Shown one piece after another: positions 1-6,485 of a stretch of 18,047 nt of DNA. The notes beneath the pieces were generated by a model. It did no database searches, was not told the DNA's origin, and saw nothing but the letters and a program-made list of their open reading frames with translations. The stretch is from an uncultured Duganella sp. (lineage in GTDB: Bacteria; Pseudomonadota; Gammaproteobacteria; Burkholderiales; Burkholderiaceae), in contig CAMLSG010000103.1 of assembly GCA_946482635.1 (NCBI GenBank), positions 1 through 18,047 on the forward strand, given 5' to 3'. How positions within the stretch are numbered: position 1 is the first letter of the stretch; the number at the start of each line of letters is the position of its first letter. A program made the position numbers and the translations under genes.

Positions 1-119
1 GCAGCGCGTGGAGCTTCTACCGCGACAACATCGAGGAAGAATACAGCGGCCGCAAAGGACGCGCCAAGCCGCAGGCGGGAACGCGTCCCGCCGGCCTCGA
101 CAAACTGTTCGGCGATTGA
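1..119 (+). CDS. C-terminal end of an unrecognised protein (5' end outside window)
   Basis: Only the last 38 codons are present, in the frame starting at base 3 and ending at TGA 117-119. The tail reads roughly SAWSFYRDNIEEEYSG, then a basic, Pro/Arg-rich linker, and closes with LDKLFGD. Codon use is typical of the window (GC-rich third positions), and an uninterrupted frame running into a stop that touches a large palindrome supports a real gene end. I do not recognise the family from this fragment. It converges on the small minus-strand gene at 190-420, with only the palindrome at 118-186 between the two stop codons. Confidence 0.6.
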   Translation, partial: SAWSFYRDNIEEEYSGRKGRAKPQAGTRPAGLDKLFGD

Positions 120-186
120 AAGTCGGTGCCAGGTCTGGCTTCTCGAGGAGCTGAATGTCCGGTTGCCAGACCTGACCCCGACTTTC
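118..186. repeat. Large imperfect palindrome filling the gap between two convergent genes; REP-like, possible bidirectional terminator
   Basis: The left arm (118-139) and right arm (165-186) pair at 20 of 22 positions around a 25-nt loop; the two mismatches pair 127 with 177 and 129 with 175. The left arm begins inside the TGA stop of the upstream gene, and the right arm ends 3 nt before the stop of the DUF6139-like gene, so the element exactly fills the convergent junction. No T-run follows on either strand, so intrinsic termination is not certain. The right arm carries CCTGACCCCG, related to the CTGACCCG in the palindrome at 17303-17355, which suggests one repeat family. Membership of an interspersed family is inference. 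Confidence 0.7.
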
Positions 187-189
187 AAC

Positions 190-420
190 TTACATGTCTT
201 TGAGTCCGGTGATGGCGTAGCCTTTGCTGCCCATCTGCTGGGTCAGCCGGTCGATGTGGTAGTCGGGCAGGACTTGCACATCATCATCGACTTCCAGCGA
301 TTGCTCGGCTGGCAGCCAGTCGGTGTTGATGGCTTCCTGTGGGATGGGTTTGCCCTCTGGCACGGCGAGGTAGGAAAAAATGCCGTCATGTTCGGCACGA
401 CGATAGATATCCAGGCGCAT
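190..420 (-). CDS. Small conserved protein, DUF6139-like
   Basis: A 76-residue soluble protein that starts MRLDIYRRAEHDG and contains YLAVPEGKPIPQEA and a Glu/Asp-rich middle (SLEVDDDVQVLP). It resembles the short proteins labelled DUF6139 that I associate with Oxalobacteraceae; the function is unknown. There is no signal peptide or membrane segment. Two in-frame ATGs compete, at 426 and 420. The Shine-Dalgarno AAGGGAG directly abuts the 426 ATG with no spacer but lies 6 nt before the 420 ATG, so I chose 420. It is transcribed divergently from the histidine kinase at 625 and convergently with the gene ending at 119. The family name is from memory and moderately sure; that the frame is a gene is well supported by the ribosome site and composition. 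Confidence 0.75.
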   Translation of the reverse strand: MRLDIYRRAEHDGIFSYLAVPEGKPIPQEAINTDWLPAEQSLEVDDDVQVLPDYHIDRLTQQMGSKGYAITGLKDM

Positions 421-574
421 CTTCATCTCCCTTCAACTAGTCCTACGCACAGGCTGGCGTAACGCTTTGATTCTACTCCGCTTGCATGGCCGTGGCCACG
501 CAAAGATTGCCGGCCTGGTGCACGCCATGCAGTAAAGTTGAACTGGATCAACAAAAGGCTGGCCCGGGGTTCAA

Positions 575-583
575 TGATATAGT
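575..583 (+). promoter_or_regulatory. Candidate extended -10 promoter for the histidine kinase operon
   Basis: TGATATAGT is TGn followed directly by TATAGT, an extended -10 box. It lies about 40 nt before the kinase start in the roughly 200-nt non-coding stretch 421-624. No convincing -35 box is seen 17 nt upstream, which is tolerated for extended -10 promoters. Nothing else was recognised in this stretch. Confidence 0.35.
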
Positions 584-624
584 TAGCCCCCCGACGTTCC
601 CGTGAAGCCCGCGAACTTCTTCTT

Positions 625-2184
625 ATGCGTTTTCCGTTTTTGCTGCCGGCCACCGGATTCCTTGTTGCCTACCTGCTGTTCGACTGGATCACGTATGTCG
701 AGCCGCTGCATGGCCTGAACATCACGCCCTGGAATCCGGATACCGCCCTGGGCCTGGTGTTCTGGCTGGCGTATGGGCGGCGCGCGGCGCTGCCGTGGTT
801 TGCTGCGCTGGTGGCGGGCGATGTGCTGGTGCGCGGCATGCCGGGCGGGCTGGCCGGCACCGTGCTCACGGCTGCATGGCTGACGTGCGGTTATGGCGTG
901 CTGGGCGAAATCCTGCGCCGGTCGCTTGGCGGAGGCAACATCTTCGGCTCGCGCGCGAGCTTCTACCGCTGGCTGGCCATCGTTTCCGCCGGCACCATGC
1001 TGAATGCGGTCGGCCATATCAGCCTGCTGGCCTGGCTTGGGCTGGTGCCGTGGGACGACTGGCTGCGCGCCGCGTGGCGTTTCGGCTTCGGCGATATGGT
1101 GGGGGTGGTGGTCAGCATGCCGCTGCTGTGGAAATTGGCCAATCCGCAAGACAGGGCGCGCCTGCGCGAGGCCACCTGGAAGCCCGAGACGCTGGGCTAC
1201 CTGGCGCTGGCGATCTTTGTGCTGTGGGCGGTATTCGGCTATATCGTCACCTCCGAATTCAAGCACTTCTATTTCCTGTTCCTGCCGCTGATCTGGGCCG
1301 CTTCGCGCCAGGGCGTGCATGGCGCCGCGCTGGTGGTATTCGTGCTGCAGCTCGCGATCGTGGCCTTGGTCAGGCTCAATAGCGCCGACAATATCACCGT
1401 GTCGGAGCTGCAGATGCTCGACGCGGTGCTGGCGCTGGTGGGATTCTTCATCGGCATCGTGGTCGACGAGCGGCGCCAGGTGGCGGAGGAATTGAAGCAG
1501 ACCCTGCGGCTGGCGGCTGCGGGGGAAATGGCGGCAGCGCTGGCGCATGAGCTGAACCAGCCGATGACGGCGCTGGCCGTGTACGGCAAGGCTTGCGAGC
1601 ACCTGCTGGCGCGCGGCGAGGCGGGCGAATTGCTGAAAAATGCGATCGGGCAGATGATCAATGAGTCGGCGCGGGCGGCGGAAGTGGTGCGCCGGCTGCG
1701 CGACTTCTTCCGCACCGGCGCCATGCAGCTTGAGACGGTCGGCGCGGCAACCCTGCAGGCCGGCATCGTGCAGCAATTCCGCCCGCAGTTTGCCGAACAC
1801 GGGGTGGACGTGACGGTCGCCGAAGCGCCGTCCCTGTCTGTACAGGTCGACCGCCTGCAGGTGGAACTGGTGCTGCGCAACCTGCTGGCCAATGCGCTGG
1901 ATGCGGTGCGCATGCGCCCCGCAGGCCAGCGCAGTATCCGGCTTGCGGCGGAAAATATCGGCGGCAAGCTGCGCTTTACGGTGGAAGACAGCGGAGATGG
2001 CCTGACGCAGCAAGCGGCCAGCCGCCTGTTCGAGCCCTTCGTATCGACCAAAGCCAGCGGCATGGGCCTGGGACTGGTGCTGAGCCGCGCCATTGTGGAG
2101 GCCCACGGCGGAACTTTATGGGCGGAAGTTGGCGATCACGGCGTCTTTCGATTTATACTGCCGGCGCTGGATTCTGGAGAATAG
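625..2184 (+). CDS. MASE1-type membrane sensor histidine kinase
   Basis: This 519-residue sensor autophosphorylates on His and passes the phosphate to a response regulator, here surely the one encoded immediately downstream. Residues about 5-280 are mostly hydrophobic segments in the pattern of a MASE1 integral-membrane sensory domain (NPDTALGLVFWLAYG near 37-51, FGFGDMVGVVVSMPLLW near 153-169). The catalytic core has all boxes: H box AALAHELNQPMTAL with His308, N box NLLANALDAV (Asn423), G1 DSGDGL (455-460), F box FEPFVSTK, and G2 GMGLGL (479-484). The HELNQP context is of the FixL/TodS kind. No clear ribosome site precedes ATG 625, so the start is less certain than the gene. The stop is 2 nt before the regulator's TTG start, so the two form an operon. 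The signal sensed cannot be read from the sequence. Confidence 0.93.
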   Translation: MRFPFLLPATGFLVAYLLFDWITYVEPLHGLNITPWNPDTALGLVFWLAYGRRAALPWFAALVAGDVLVRGMPGGLAGTVLTAAWLTCGYGVLGEILRRSLGGGNIFGSRASFYRWLAIVSAGTMLNAVGHISLLAWLGLVPWDDWLRAAWRFGFGDMVGVVVSMPLLWKLANPQDRARLREATWKPETLGYLALAIFVLWAVFGYIVTSEFKHFYFLFLPLIWAASRQGVHGAALVVFVLQLAIVALVRLNSADNITVSELQMLDAVLALVGFFIGIVVDERRQVAEELKQTLRLAAAGEMAAALAHELNQPMTALAVYGKACEHLLARGEAGELLKNAIGQMINESARAAEVVRRLRDFFRTGAMQLETVGAATLQAGIVQQFRPQFAEHGVDVTVAEAPSLSVQVDRLQVELVLRNLLANALDAVRMRPAGQRSIRLAAENIGGKLRFTVEDSGDGLTQQAASRLFEPFVSTKASGMGLGLVLSRAIVEAHGGTLWAEVGDHGVFRFILPALDSGE

Positions 2185-2186
2185 CC

Positions 2187-2786
2187 TTGTCAAACCTTAC
2201 CGTTTTCATCGTCGACGATGATCCCTCGCTGCGCGACGCCCTTGGCCTGCTGCTGGGCGTGCGCGGTTACCGCACCGCCGTTTTCGCCAGTGCCGAAGCC
2301 TTCCTGCAGGCCTGGCTACCCGAATGGGCAGGCTGCCTGGTGGCCGATATCCGCATGTCCGGCATGGACGGGCTGACCTTGCAGCGCAAGCTAAGCGAGA
2401 TGAACTGCCTGCTGCCGGTGATTATCGTGACCGGCCACGGCGACGTCAGTTCGGCGCGCGAAGCCTTCAAGGCGCGCGCCGTCGATTTCCTGGAAAAGCC
2501 GTTCGACGACGACAAGCTGATTGCCGCCATTGAGGAGGCGTTCTCGATGCAGCTGCGCCAGCGCCAGGACCAGGACCGCCGCCAGCAGCGCGACCAGCTT
2601 CTGGCCGAGCTGACCCCGCGCGAGCGCGAGGTGTTCGAACTGGTCGTGATGGGACGCCACAACCGCGAAATTGCGCCCCAGCTGAATATCAGCGTGCGCA
2701 CGGTGGAAGTGCACAAGGCGCGCCTGATGGCCAAGCTGGGCGTGGATAACGTGGCTGACCTGGTGCGCGTCGCGCTGCGCGATTAA
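2187..2786 (+). CDS. FixJ/NarL-type response regulator (receiver plus LuxR helix-turn-helix)
   Basis: A cytoplasmic 199-residue transcription regulator, partner of the kinase upstream. The receiver domain (1-120) has the acidic triad Asp10-Asp12, phospho-acceptor Asp54 in LVADIRMSGMDG, Thr82 in VTGHGD and Lys104 in FLEKPFDD. The C-terminal LuxR-type domain (about 139-199) has LTPREREVFELVVMG and the recognition helix region ISVRTVEVHKARLMAKLG. The start is TTG at 2187, because GGAGA (2175-2179) sits 7 nt before it and the product then begins MSNLTVFIVDDDPS like other FixJ proteins. The longer in-frame ATG at 2118 would add 23 residues that overlap the kinase and have no family match. Its stop TAA shares a TTAA palindrome with the stop of the convergent glycosyltransferase. 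Target genes are unknown. Confidence 0.93.
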   Translation: MSNLTVFIVDDDPSLRDALGLLLGVRGYRTAVFASAEAFLQAWLPEWAGCLVADIRMSGMDGLTLQRKLSEMNCLLPVIIVTGHGDVSSAREAFKARAVDFLEKPFDDDKLIAAIEEAFSMQLRQRQDQDRRQQRDQLLAELTPREREVFELVVMGRHNREIAPQLNISVRTVEVHKARLMAKLGVDNVADLVRVALRD

Positions 2787-3616
2787 GCGGCGCTCGCGCT
2801 CAGCTCGCGCAGGCCGGCCACGGCTTGCGTAGTCTTGTCCTTGGCCCGTTGCAGCACCACCGAACGGTTGCTCGATTCCTGGTCGCGCTTCGCCTCCCGG
2901 TGCCACAGGTGGTACACCTCCGTGGCGAAGGCGCCGCTCTTGCGCATGACGCCGGCGTTGAACAGGCGCAGCACCAGGTCGGAATCCTCATGGCCCCAGC
3001 CGGTAAAGCTCTCGTCGAAGCCGTTCACCAGGTCCAGGTCGCTGCGCCAGACCGCCATATTGCAGCTCTTGATGCGGCGCCAGGTAAAGCGCTTGCTCTC
3101 CCGGCCCAGGTCCGGCATGGTCAGCATCGTCTGCAGGAATTTATTGGCGCTGCCGCTCAGGTAAAGCTTGAGCTTTTCCAGCGCGCCCAGGTCCTGGATG
3201 TCGAGGTGCCGCTCCAGCAGGCGGCGCGTATAGGCTTCGCTAAGCAGCACGCGGCTGCCCGTCACCACGTAGCCGCGTTTCGACAGGCGGCGGTGGTTGG
3301 CGACAAAGTCCTTCTGCGGCACGCAGTCGCCATCGATGAAGATGATGTATTCCCCCTGCGCCGCCAGCGTGCCCAGGTTGCGCGCGCGCGCAGCGCGGAA
3401 GCCGATATCCTCCTGCCACACATGCTTCATCGGCACCGGGGAGCGCGCCTGCAGGGCCGCTACGGTTTCCCGCGTGTTGTTGGTCGATCCGTCATCGGCG
3501 ATAATGATCTCGAAGTTTTGATCGTCCTGCGCAAAACACGCCTCCACCACGGCCGTCAGGGCGTCCGGACGATTGTATGTGGTGATAATTAACGAGATGG
3601 TTGAAGCTTGTCGCAT
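2783..3616 (-). CDS. Family 2 glycosyltransferase with galactosyltransferase-like C-terminal motif
   Basis: Probably transfers a sugar from a nucleotide-sugar donor onto a cell-surface glycan; the divergent waaF suggests the lipopolysaccharide core, though acceptor and sugar are not determinable. With the start at 3616 it is 277 residues. GT-A fold marks are SLIITTYNRPDAL (8-20), IADDGS with Asp41-Asp42, and the metal-binding FIDGDC with Asp95 and Asp97. C-terminally, GFDESFTGWGHEDSDLVLRL (199-218) carries the GWGxEDxD motif of the GT7C/chondroitin-polymerase type. No membrane segment is seen. The frame is open to an ATG at 3667, but the family core begins right after Met3616 and the extra 17 residues do not match it, so I prefer 3616; neither start has a strong ribosome site. 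It ends tail-to-tail with the response regulator, overlapping it by 4 nt. Confidence 0.88.
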   Translation of the reverse strand: MRQASTISLIITTYNRPDALTAVVEACFAQDDQNFEIIIADDGSTNNTRETVAALQARSPVPMKHVWQEDIGFRAARARNLGTLAAQGEYIIFIDGDCVPQKDFVANHRRLSKRGYVVTGSRVLLSEAYTRRLLERHLDIQDLGALEKLKLYLSGSANKFLQTMLTMPDLGRESKRFTWRRIKSCNMAVWRSDLDLVNGFDESFTGWGHEDSDLVLRLFNAGVMRKSGAFATEVYHLWHREAKRDQESSNRSVVLQRAKDKTTQAVAGLRELSASAA

Positions 3617-3673
3617 GGATGCTAAAAAATTAATAAGAAACGGTTCATTCCTGCCGGCGGGCGCCAATCTGCC

Positions 3674-3682
3674 AGTATACCA
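3674..3682 (-). promoter_or_regulatory. Candidate extended -10 promoter for the glycosyltransferase
   Basis: On the minus strand this reads TGGTATACT, a TGn plus TATACT extended -10 box, about 57 nt before the glycosyltransferase start. The core GTATAC is palindromic, so the plus strand reads TATACC (3676-3681), which could serve waaF 46 nt downstream. The overlapping divergent use is inference; no good -35 box was seen on either side. Confidence 0.3.
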
Positions 3683-3727
3683 GCGCAGGATCCCCGGCAG
3701 CGGATGGGCCGCACAGGGGGGACTTCA

Positions 3728-4747
3728 GTGAGGACCCTGGTCATTTCTCCCAACTGGATTGGCGACGCCGTGATGGCGCAGCCGCTGCTGCAGCTCCTGA
3801 AGGCCGCCCACCCGGAGCGCCCGATCGACGTGCTGGCGCCGCCGGCAGTATCGCCGGTCTGGCGCCAGATGGCGGAAGTGGCCGACGTGCTGGAAACCCC
3901 GTTCCGCCACGGCGCGCTGCAGTTGAAAGAGCGCTGGCGTTATGCGCGCCTGCTGCGCCAGCGCGGCTACGCCGACGCCTACATCCTGCCGAATACCCTG
4001 AAATTCGCCCTGATCCCGTGGCTGGCCGGCATACCGCGCCGCGTCGGCTACAAGGGCGAGAGCCGTTATGGCTTAATCAACGTCATGCATCACGACGACA
4101 CGCCGCCGCGGCCGATGGTGCCGTTTTATGCCGCGCTGGCCGATGCGCCGGGGGCGCCGCTGCGCAGCAGCCTGCCCAAGCCGCGCATGGCCGCCAGCGG
4201 CGAACAGGTCGCGGCGGCTTGCGCCAAGGTTGGCCTGGACCCGGCGCGCCCGCTGGTGGTCTTTGCACCGGGGGCCGAATTCGGCGGCGCGAAGCGCTGG
4301 CCGCCGGCCCATTTCGGCCAGTTGGCACAGCATATCCTGGCGCGCGACCCGCAAGCCCAGGTTGCCCTGCTTGGCTCGCCCAAGGATGGCCCAACCTGCG
4401 ATGAGGTGATTGCCGCCGCCGGCGCGCCGGCTGGCCTGGCCAGCCTGGCGGGCAAGACCAGCCTGTCCGATGCGGTGGCCCTGATCGCCCGCTCGGCGGC
4501 GGTAGTCAGCAACGATTCCGGTTTGCTGCACGTCGCTTCCGCACTGAACCGGCCGGTCATTGCCATTTACGGGCCGACCAATCCCGATCATGCGCCGCCA
4601 TTCTCCGACCTGGCAGCCTCGATCTCGCTGCGCCTGGAATGCTCGCCGTGCCGCCAGCGCGAATGCCCGCTCGGCCACCAGAACTGCATGCGTGGCATCA
4701 GTGCCGGCCAGGTGTGGCAGACGCTGGAGCCAATGCTCAACCGTTGA
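3728..4747 (+). CDS. waaF: ADP-heptose--LPS heptosyltransferase II
   Basis: Adds the second L-glycero-D-manno-heptose to the inner core of lipopolysaccharide, acting at the cytoplasmic face of the inner membrane. The product is a family 9 glycosyltransferase of 339 residues, close to the 348 of E. coli WaaF. Visible marks are the N-terminal VISPNWIGDAVMAQPLL (with the base-like Asp13), APGAEFGGAKRWP (180-192), SNDSGLLHVASAL (261-273), IYGPTNPDHAPPF, and a Cys-rich CSPCRQRECPLGHQNCM end (305-321) typical of the family. I chose GTG 3728 because AGGGGGA sits 6-7 nt before it and the protein then begins exactly like known WaaF; the ATG at 3704 adds eight residues with no family match. It diverges from the glycosyltransferase and overlaps the convergent membrane-protein gene by 11 nt. 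Confidence 0.93.
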   Translation: MRTLVISPNWIGDAVMAQPLLQLLKAAHPERPIDVLAPPAVSPVWRQMAEVADVLETPFRHGALQLKERWRYARLLRQRGYADAYILPNTLKFALIPWLAGIPRRVGYKGESRYGLINVMHHDDTPPRPMVPFYAALADAPGAPLRSSLPKPRMAASGEQVAAACAKVGLDPARPLVVFAPGAEFGGAKRWPPAHFGQLAQHILARDPQAQVALLGSPKDGPTCDEVIAAAGAPAGLASLAGKTSLSDAVALIARSAAVVSNDSGLLHVASALNRPVIAIYGPTNPDHAPPFSDLAASISLRLECSPCRQRECPLGHQNCMRGISAGQVWQTLEPMLNR

Positions 4748-6074
4748 CGATCGGCTGGGCGATGATCCACAGGCTTAGCAGGGTGTAAGCCACCATCAGC
4801 GCCAGCATTGGCAGCTGGCTGCGCGTGGCGCGCGCGCCAAACTGGCGCAGGGCGGTCTGGTGTCCCAGCCACACGGCCGCCACATGTCCCGCCACGATGG
4901 CAAACAGCGAGACATACCAGACCATGCGTGCATCGACCACGCCCAGGCGGATGAAATAGAAGCGTGTGCCAAACAGGTCCCATCCCAGGTTAAGCGGGTC
5001 GGAAGCCAGGGGAATCAGGTATTGCCCAGCCATCGCCAGGAAGGACAGGTAATGGGCGAAGTGGTAGGCGATCGCGATCGGCACCAGTGTCAGCACATAC
5101 CAGCCGGCGGTTGCCGCCAGCGAAGCGCCGCCGCCGCACCAGGCGATTGCCCGGCATACCGCCAGGTAGGCCAGCAGGAACAGCGCCGGCAGGACGCACA
5201 ACGCCCCGGCGCGCAGCACGGCGGGCGGCCAGGCCAGTGCGGCCTGCAGGTCCAGCCACGGCTGGGTCTCCAGCAGGCCGTCGAAACTGACGGAAGCGAG
5301 CATCAGCATCACCAGCACGATGTGCGACCATCCCAGCGGCGCTTCCACCAGCAAGCCGGCGCCAAAAGGCCGCAATTGCCAGCGGCCGTCCCGCACCTGG
5401 TTGGGCGCAAAGCGCGCCAGCAGGCCGAACACCACGGCAAATACTTCGCCATGCGCCAGCCAAGTGCTGCGCCCGAACAGGAACATGCCCAGCCAGGACA
5501 GGCCGGAATAGGCCAGCATGGCGGCGGCCAGGCTGGCAGGACGCTCGCTGCCTTCCCAGTTCAACTCCATGTTCACGAAGGCGAAGAACAGGATCGCGGC
5601 GGGCCAGACGCCAGCCCACTGCGGCCAGGGCAGCTTGCCGGGGCGCTCGCCCAGCGTCCAGCGGTAAATGGTATCGAGCGGGTTGACCAGCGCCCACAGG
5701 TCGCCCAGCAGCGCCGATACGAAGGCCATGCCGACCCACCAGATGGCCCACACCATGGCCGGGGCGATATTCTTGAAGGGGTTCTGCGTGCCGGCAAAGC
5801 CGGCGCACAGCACGAGCAGGTACAGCGCCAGCACCGCCAGCCGCAGGCTGGCCGCCAGCCAGCCAGCCAGCGGGACTTGTTGCAGCAAGGTGAAAGCCTG
5901 CCCGGCCGGGCGCGGCTGCATATTGCGCTGGCGCGCCAGCAAGAGGAAGGTGACAGCGACGGTGGCCCCGGCGCCGGCCATGAACATCCACAAGGGCAGC
6001 GGCAGGTCAAAGCGCTGGCCGAAGCCATGCGCCAGCACGGGCAGGGGAATGGCTGCCAGCAGCCAGCGCTTCAT
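4737..6074 (-). CDS. Polytopic membrane protein of unknown function (family sometimes labelled fenitrothion hydrolase)
   Basis: A 445-residue integral inner-membrane protein with about 11 hydrophobic spans (near 28-47, 70-92, 103-127, 155-168, 181-200, 206-222, 248-266, 285-308, 318-347, 383-405, 420-441). It opens LAHGFGQRFDLPLPLWMF. Histidines recur in or next to spans: His16, His208 in WLAHGE, His251 in GWSHIV, the pair His338/His341 in AYHFAHYLSF, and His397/His405; such placement could bind metal, which is inference. I recall proteins of this size and opening being labelled 'fenitrothion hydrolase' in databases, but cannot verify this and would not assume organophosphate hydrolysis. Its ATG overlaps the stop of the upstream cupredoxin-like gene (ATGA at 6074-6071), so the two are translationally coupled and probably act together. 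The 3' end overlaps waaF by 11 nt. Confidence 0.8.
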   Translation of the reverse strand: MKRWLLAAIPLPVLAHGFGQRFDLPLPLWMFMAGAGATVAVTFLLLARQRNMQPRPAGQAFTLLQQVPLAGWLAASLRLAVLALYLLVLCAGFAGTQNPFKNIAPAMVWAIWWVGMAFVSALLGDLWALVNPLDTIYRWTLGERPGKLPWPQWAGVWPAAILFFAFVNMELNWEGSERPASLAAAMLAYSGLSWLGMFLFGRSTWLAHGEVFAVVFGLLARFAPNQVRDGRWQLRPFGAGLLVEAPLGWSHIVLVMLMLASVSFDGLLETQPWLDLQAALAWPPAVLRAGALCVLPALFLLAYLAVCRAIAWCGGGASLAATAGWYVLTLVPIAIAYHFAHYLSFLAMAGQYLIPLASDPLNLGWDLFGTRFYFIRLGVVDARMVWYVSLFAIVAGHVAAVWLGHQTALRQFGARATRSQLPMLALMVAYTLLSLWIIAQPIVNG

Positions 6075-6421
6075 CGGGGAATGACTTCCACGTAAAGCAG
6101 CGCCGGCGCGTGGTGACGCCCCTTGCCATGCGCCGCAAGAGGGAAGCGGCCAGCGGCTTGTGCCTGCAGTTGCAGGCGTCCCGGGACGCCCGGCTTGAGC
6201 GACAACATCCGGTCATAGCCATGCAGGTGCAGGTCCAGCGCCGTGTCGCTGCGCAATTCGAGCACCAGCGTGTCGCCCTGCGGCACGCGCACCGTGGGTG
6301 CCGGACTGGCAATGCGCTGCTGCCTGACTTCGAAGCTGGCACTTTGTTGCGCGGACCACACAGGCGCCCCTGCCAACAGCGTTAGCGTTGCAAACAGCCA
6401 GTATTGGCGGGGCAGGCGCAT
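6071..6421 (-). CDS. Small secreted cupredoxin-like protein without the copper cysteine
   Basis: A 116-residue precursor with a signal peptide (about 1-24, ATLTLLAGAPVWSA). The mature part looks like a cupredoxin beta-sandwich: VRVPQGDTLVLELRSDTALDLHLHGYD, then a proline/glycine turn, LQLQAQAAGRFPLAAH (83-98), and closing LLYVEVIPR. This is the layout of the 'HLHGYD ... AGRF ... VxP' cupredoxin-like proteins. Histidines at 65, 67, 98, 103 and 104 could bind metal, but there is no cysteine anywhere, so it cannot be a type 1 blue copper protein. Its stop overlaps the start of the membrane-protein gene by 4 nt (ATGA), which argues for a shared job in the envelope. There is no ribosome site before ATG 6421; a possible promoter 6 nt upstream suggests a leaderless message. 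Confidence 0.8.
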   Translation of the reverse strand: MRLPRQYWLFATLTLLAGAPVWSAQQSASFEVRQQRIASPAPTVRVPQGDTLVLELRSDTALDLHLHGYDRMLSLKPGVPGRLQLQAQAAGRFPLAAHGKGRHHAPALLYVEVIPR

Positions 6422-6422
6422 A

Positions 6423-6451
6423 TGGAGATTCTACTCCGGCAGGCGTAATAT
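6423..6451 (+). promoter_or_regulatory. Candidate promoter of the beta-propeller gene
   Basis: TGGAGA (6423-6428) and TAATAT (6446-6451) are 17 nt apart, about 34 nt before ATG 6486. They interleave with the divergent promoter of the cupredoxin-like gene in the 64-nt gap, so the two units may be co-regulated. The -35 match is only 4/6. Confidence 0.35.
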
Positions 6452-6455
6452 TCAA
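6428..6455 (-). promoter_or_regulatory. Candidate promoter of the cupredoxin-like gene, placed for a leaderless transcript
   Basis: On the minus strand TTGAAT (6455-6450) and TAGAAT (6433-6428) are 16 nt apart. Only 6 nt separate the -10 box from the ATG at 6421, so transcription would begin at or next to the start codon. This fits the absence of a ribosome site. Box matches are 4/6 and 5/6. Confidence 0.35.
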
Positions 6456-6485
6456 CGACTGACCCTGCACAAGAAGGAGTGGACC

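Noticed and set aside
424..426. Upstream ATG as start of the DUF6139-like gene
   Set aside because: The ribosome site AAGGGAG directly touches this ATG; the ATG at 420 has the proper 6-nt spacing.
583..2106. 507-residue open frame antisense to the histidine kinase
   Set aside because: It is His/Gln/Arg-rich with no domain logic, and lies wholly opposite a kinase with all catalytic boxes; it is an artefact of GC-rich codon use.
2825..3592. 255-residue plus-strand frame opposite the glycosyltransferase
   Set aside because: No motifs, and the minus strand holds the ADDGS, DGD and GHEDSD motifs.
4860..6095. 411-residue plus-strand frame opposite the membrane protein
   Set aside because: Gln/Arg/Gly-rich shadow; the minus strand has a convincing membrane protein coupled to its neighbour.
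6071..6421. Type 1 blue copper protein
   Set aside because: The sequence has no cysteine, so the copper thiolate ligand is missing; only the fold-like layout remains.
6243..6485. N-terminal extension of the beta-propeller gene
   Set aside because: The extension lies opposite the cupredoxin-like gene; AAGGAG and a signal peptide fix the start at 6486.
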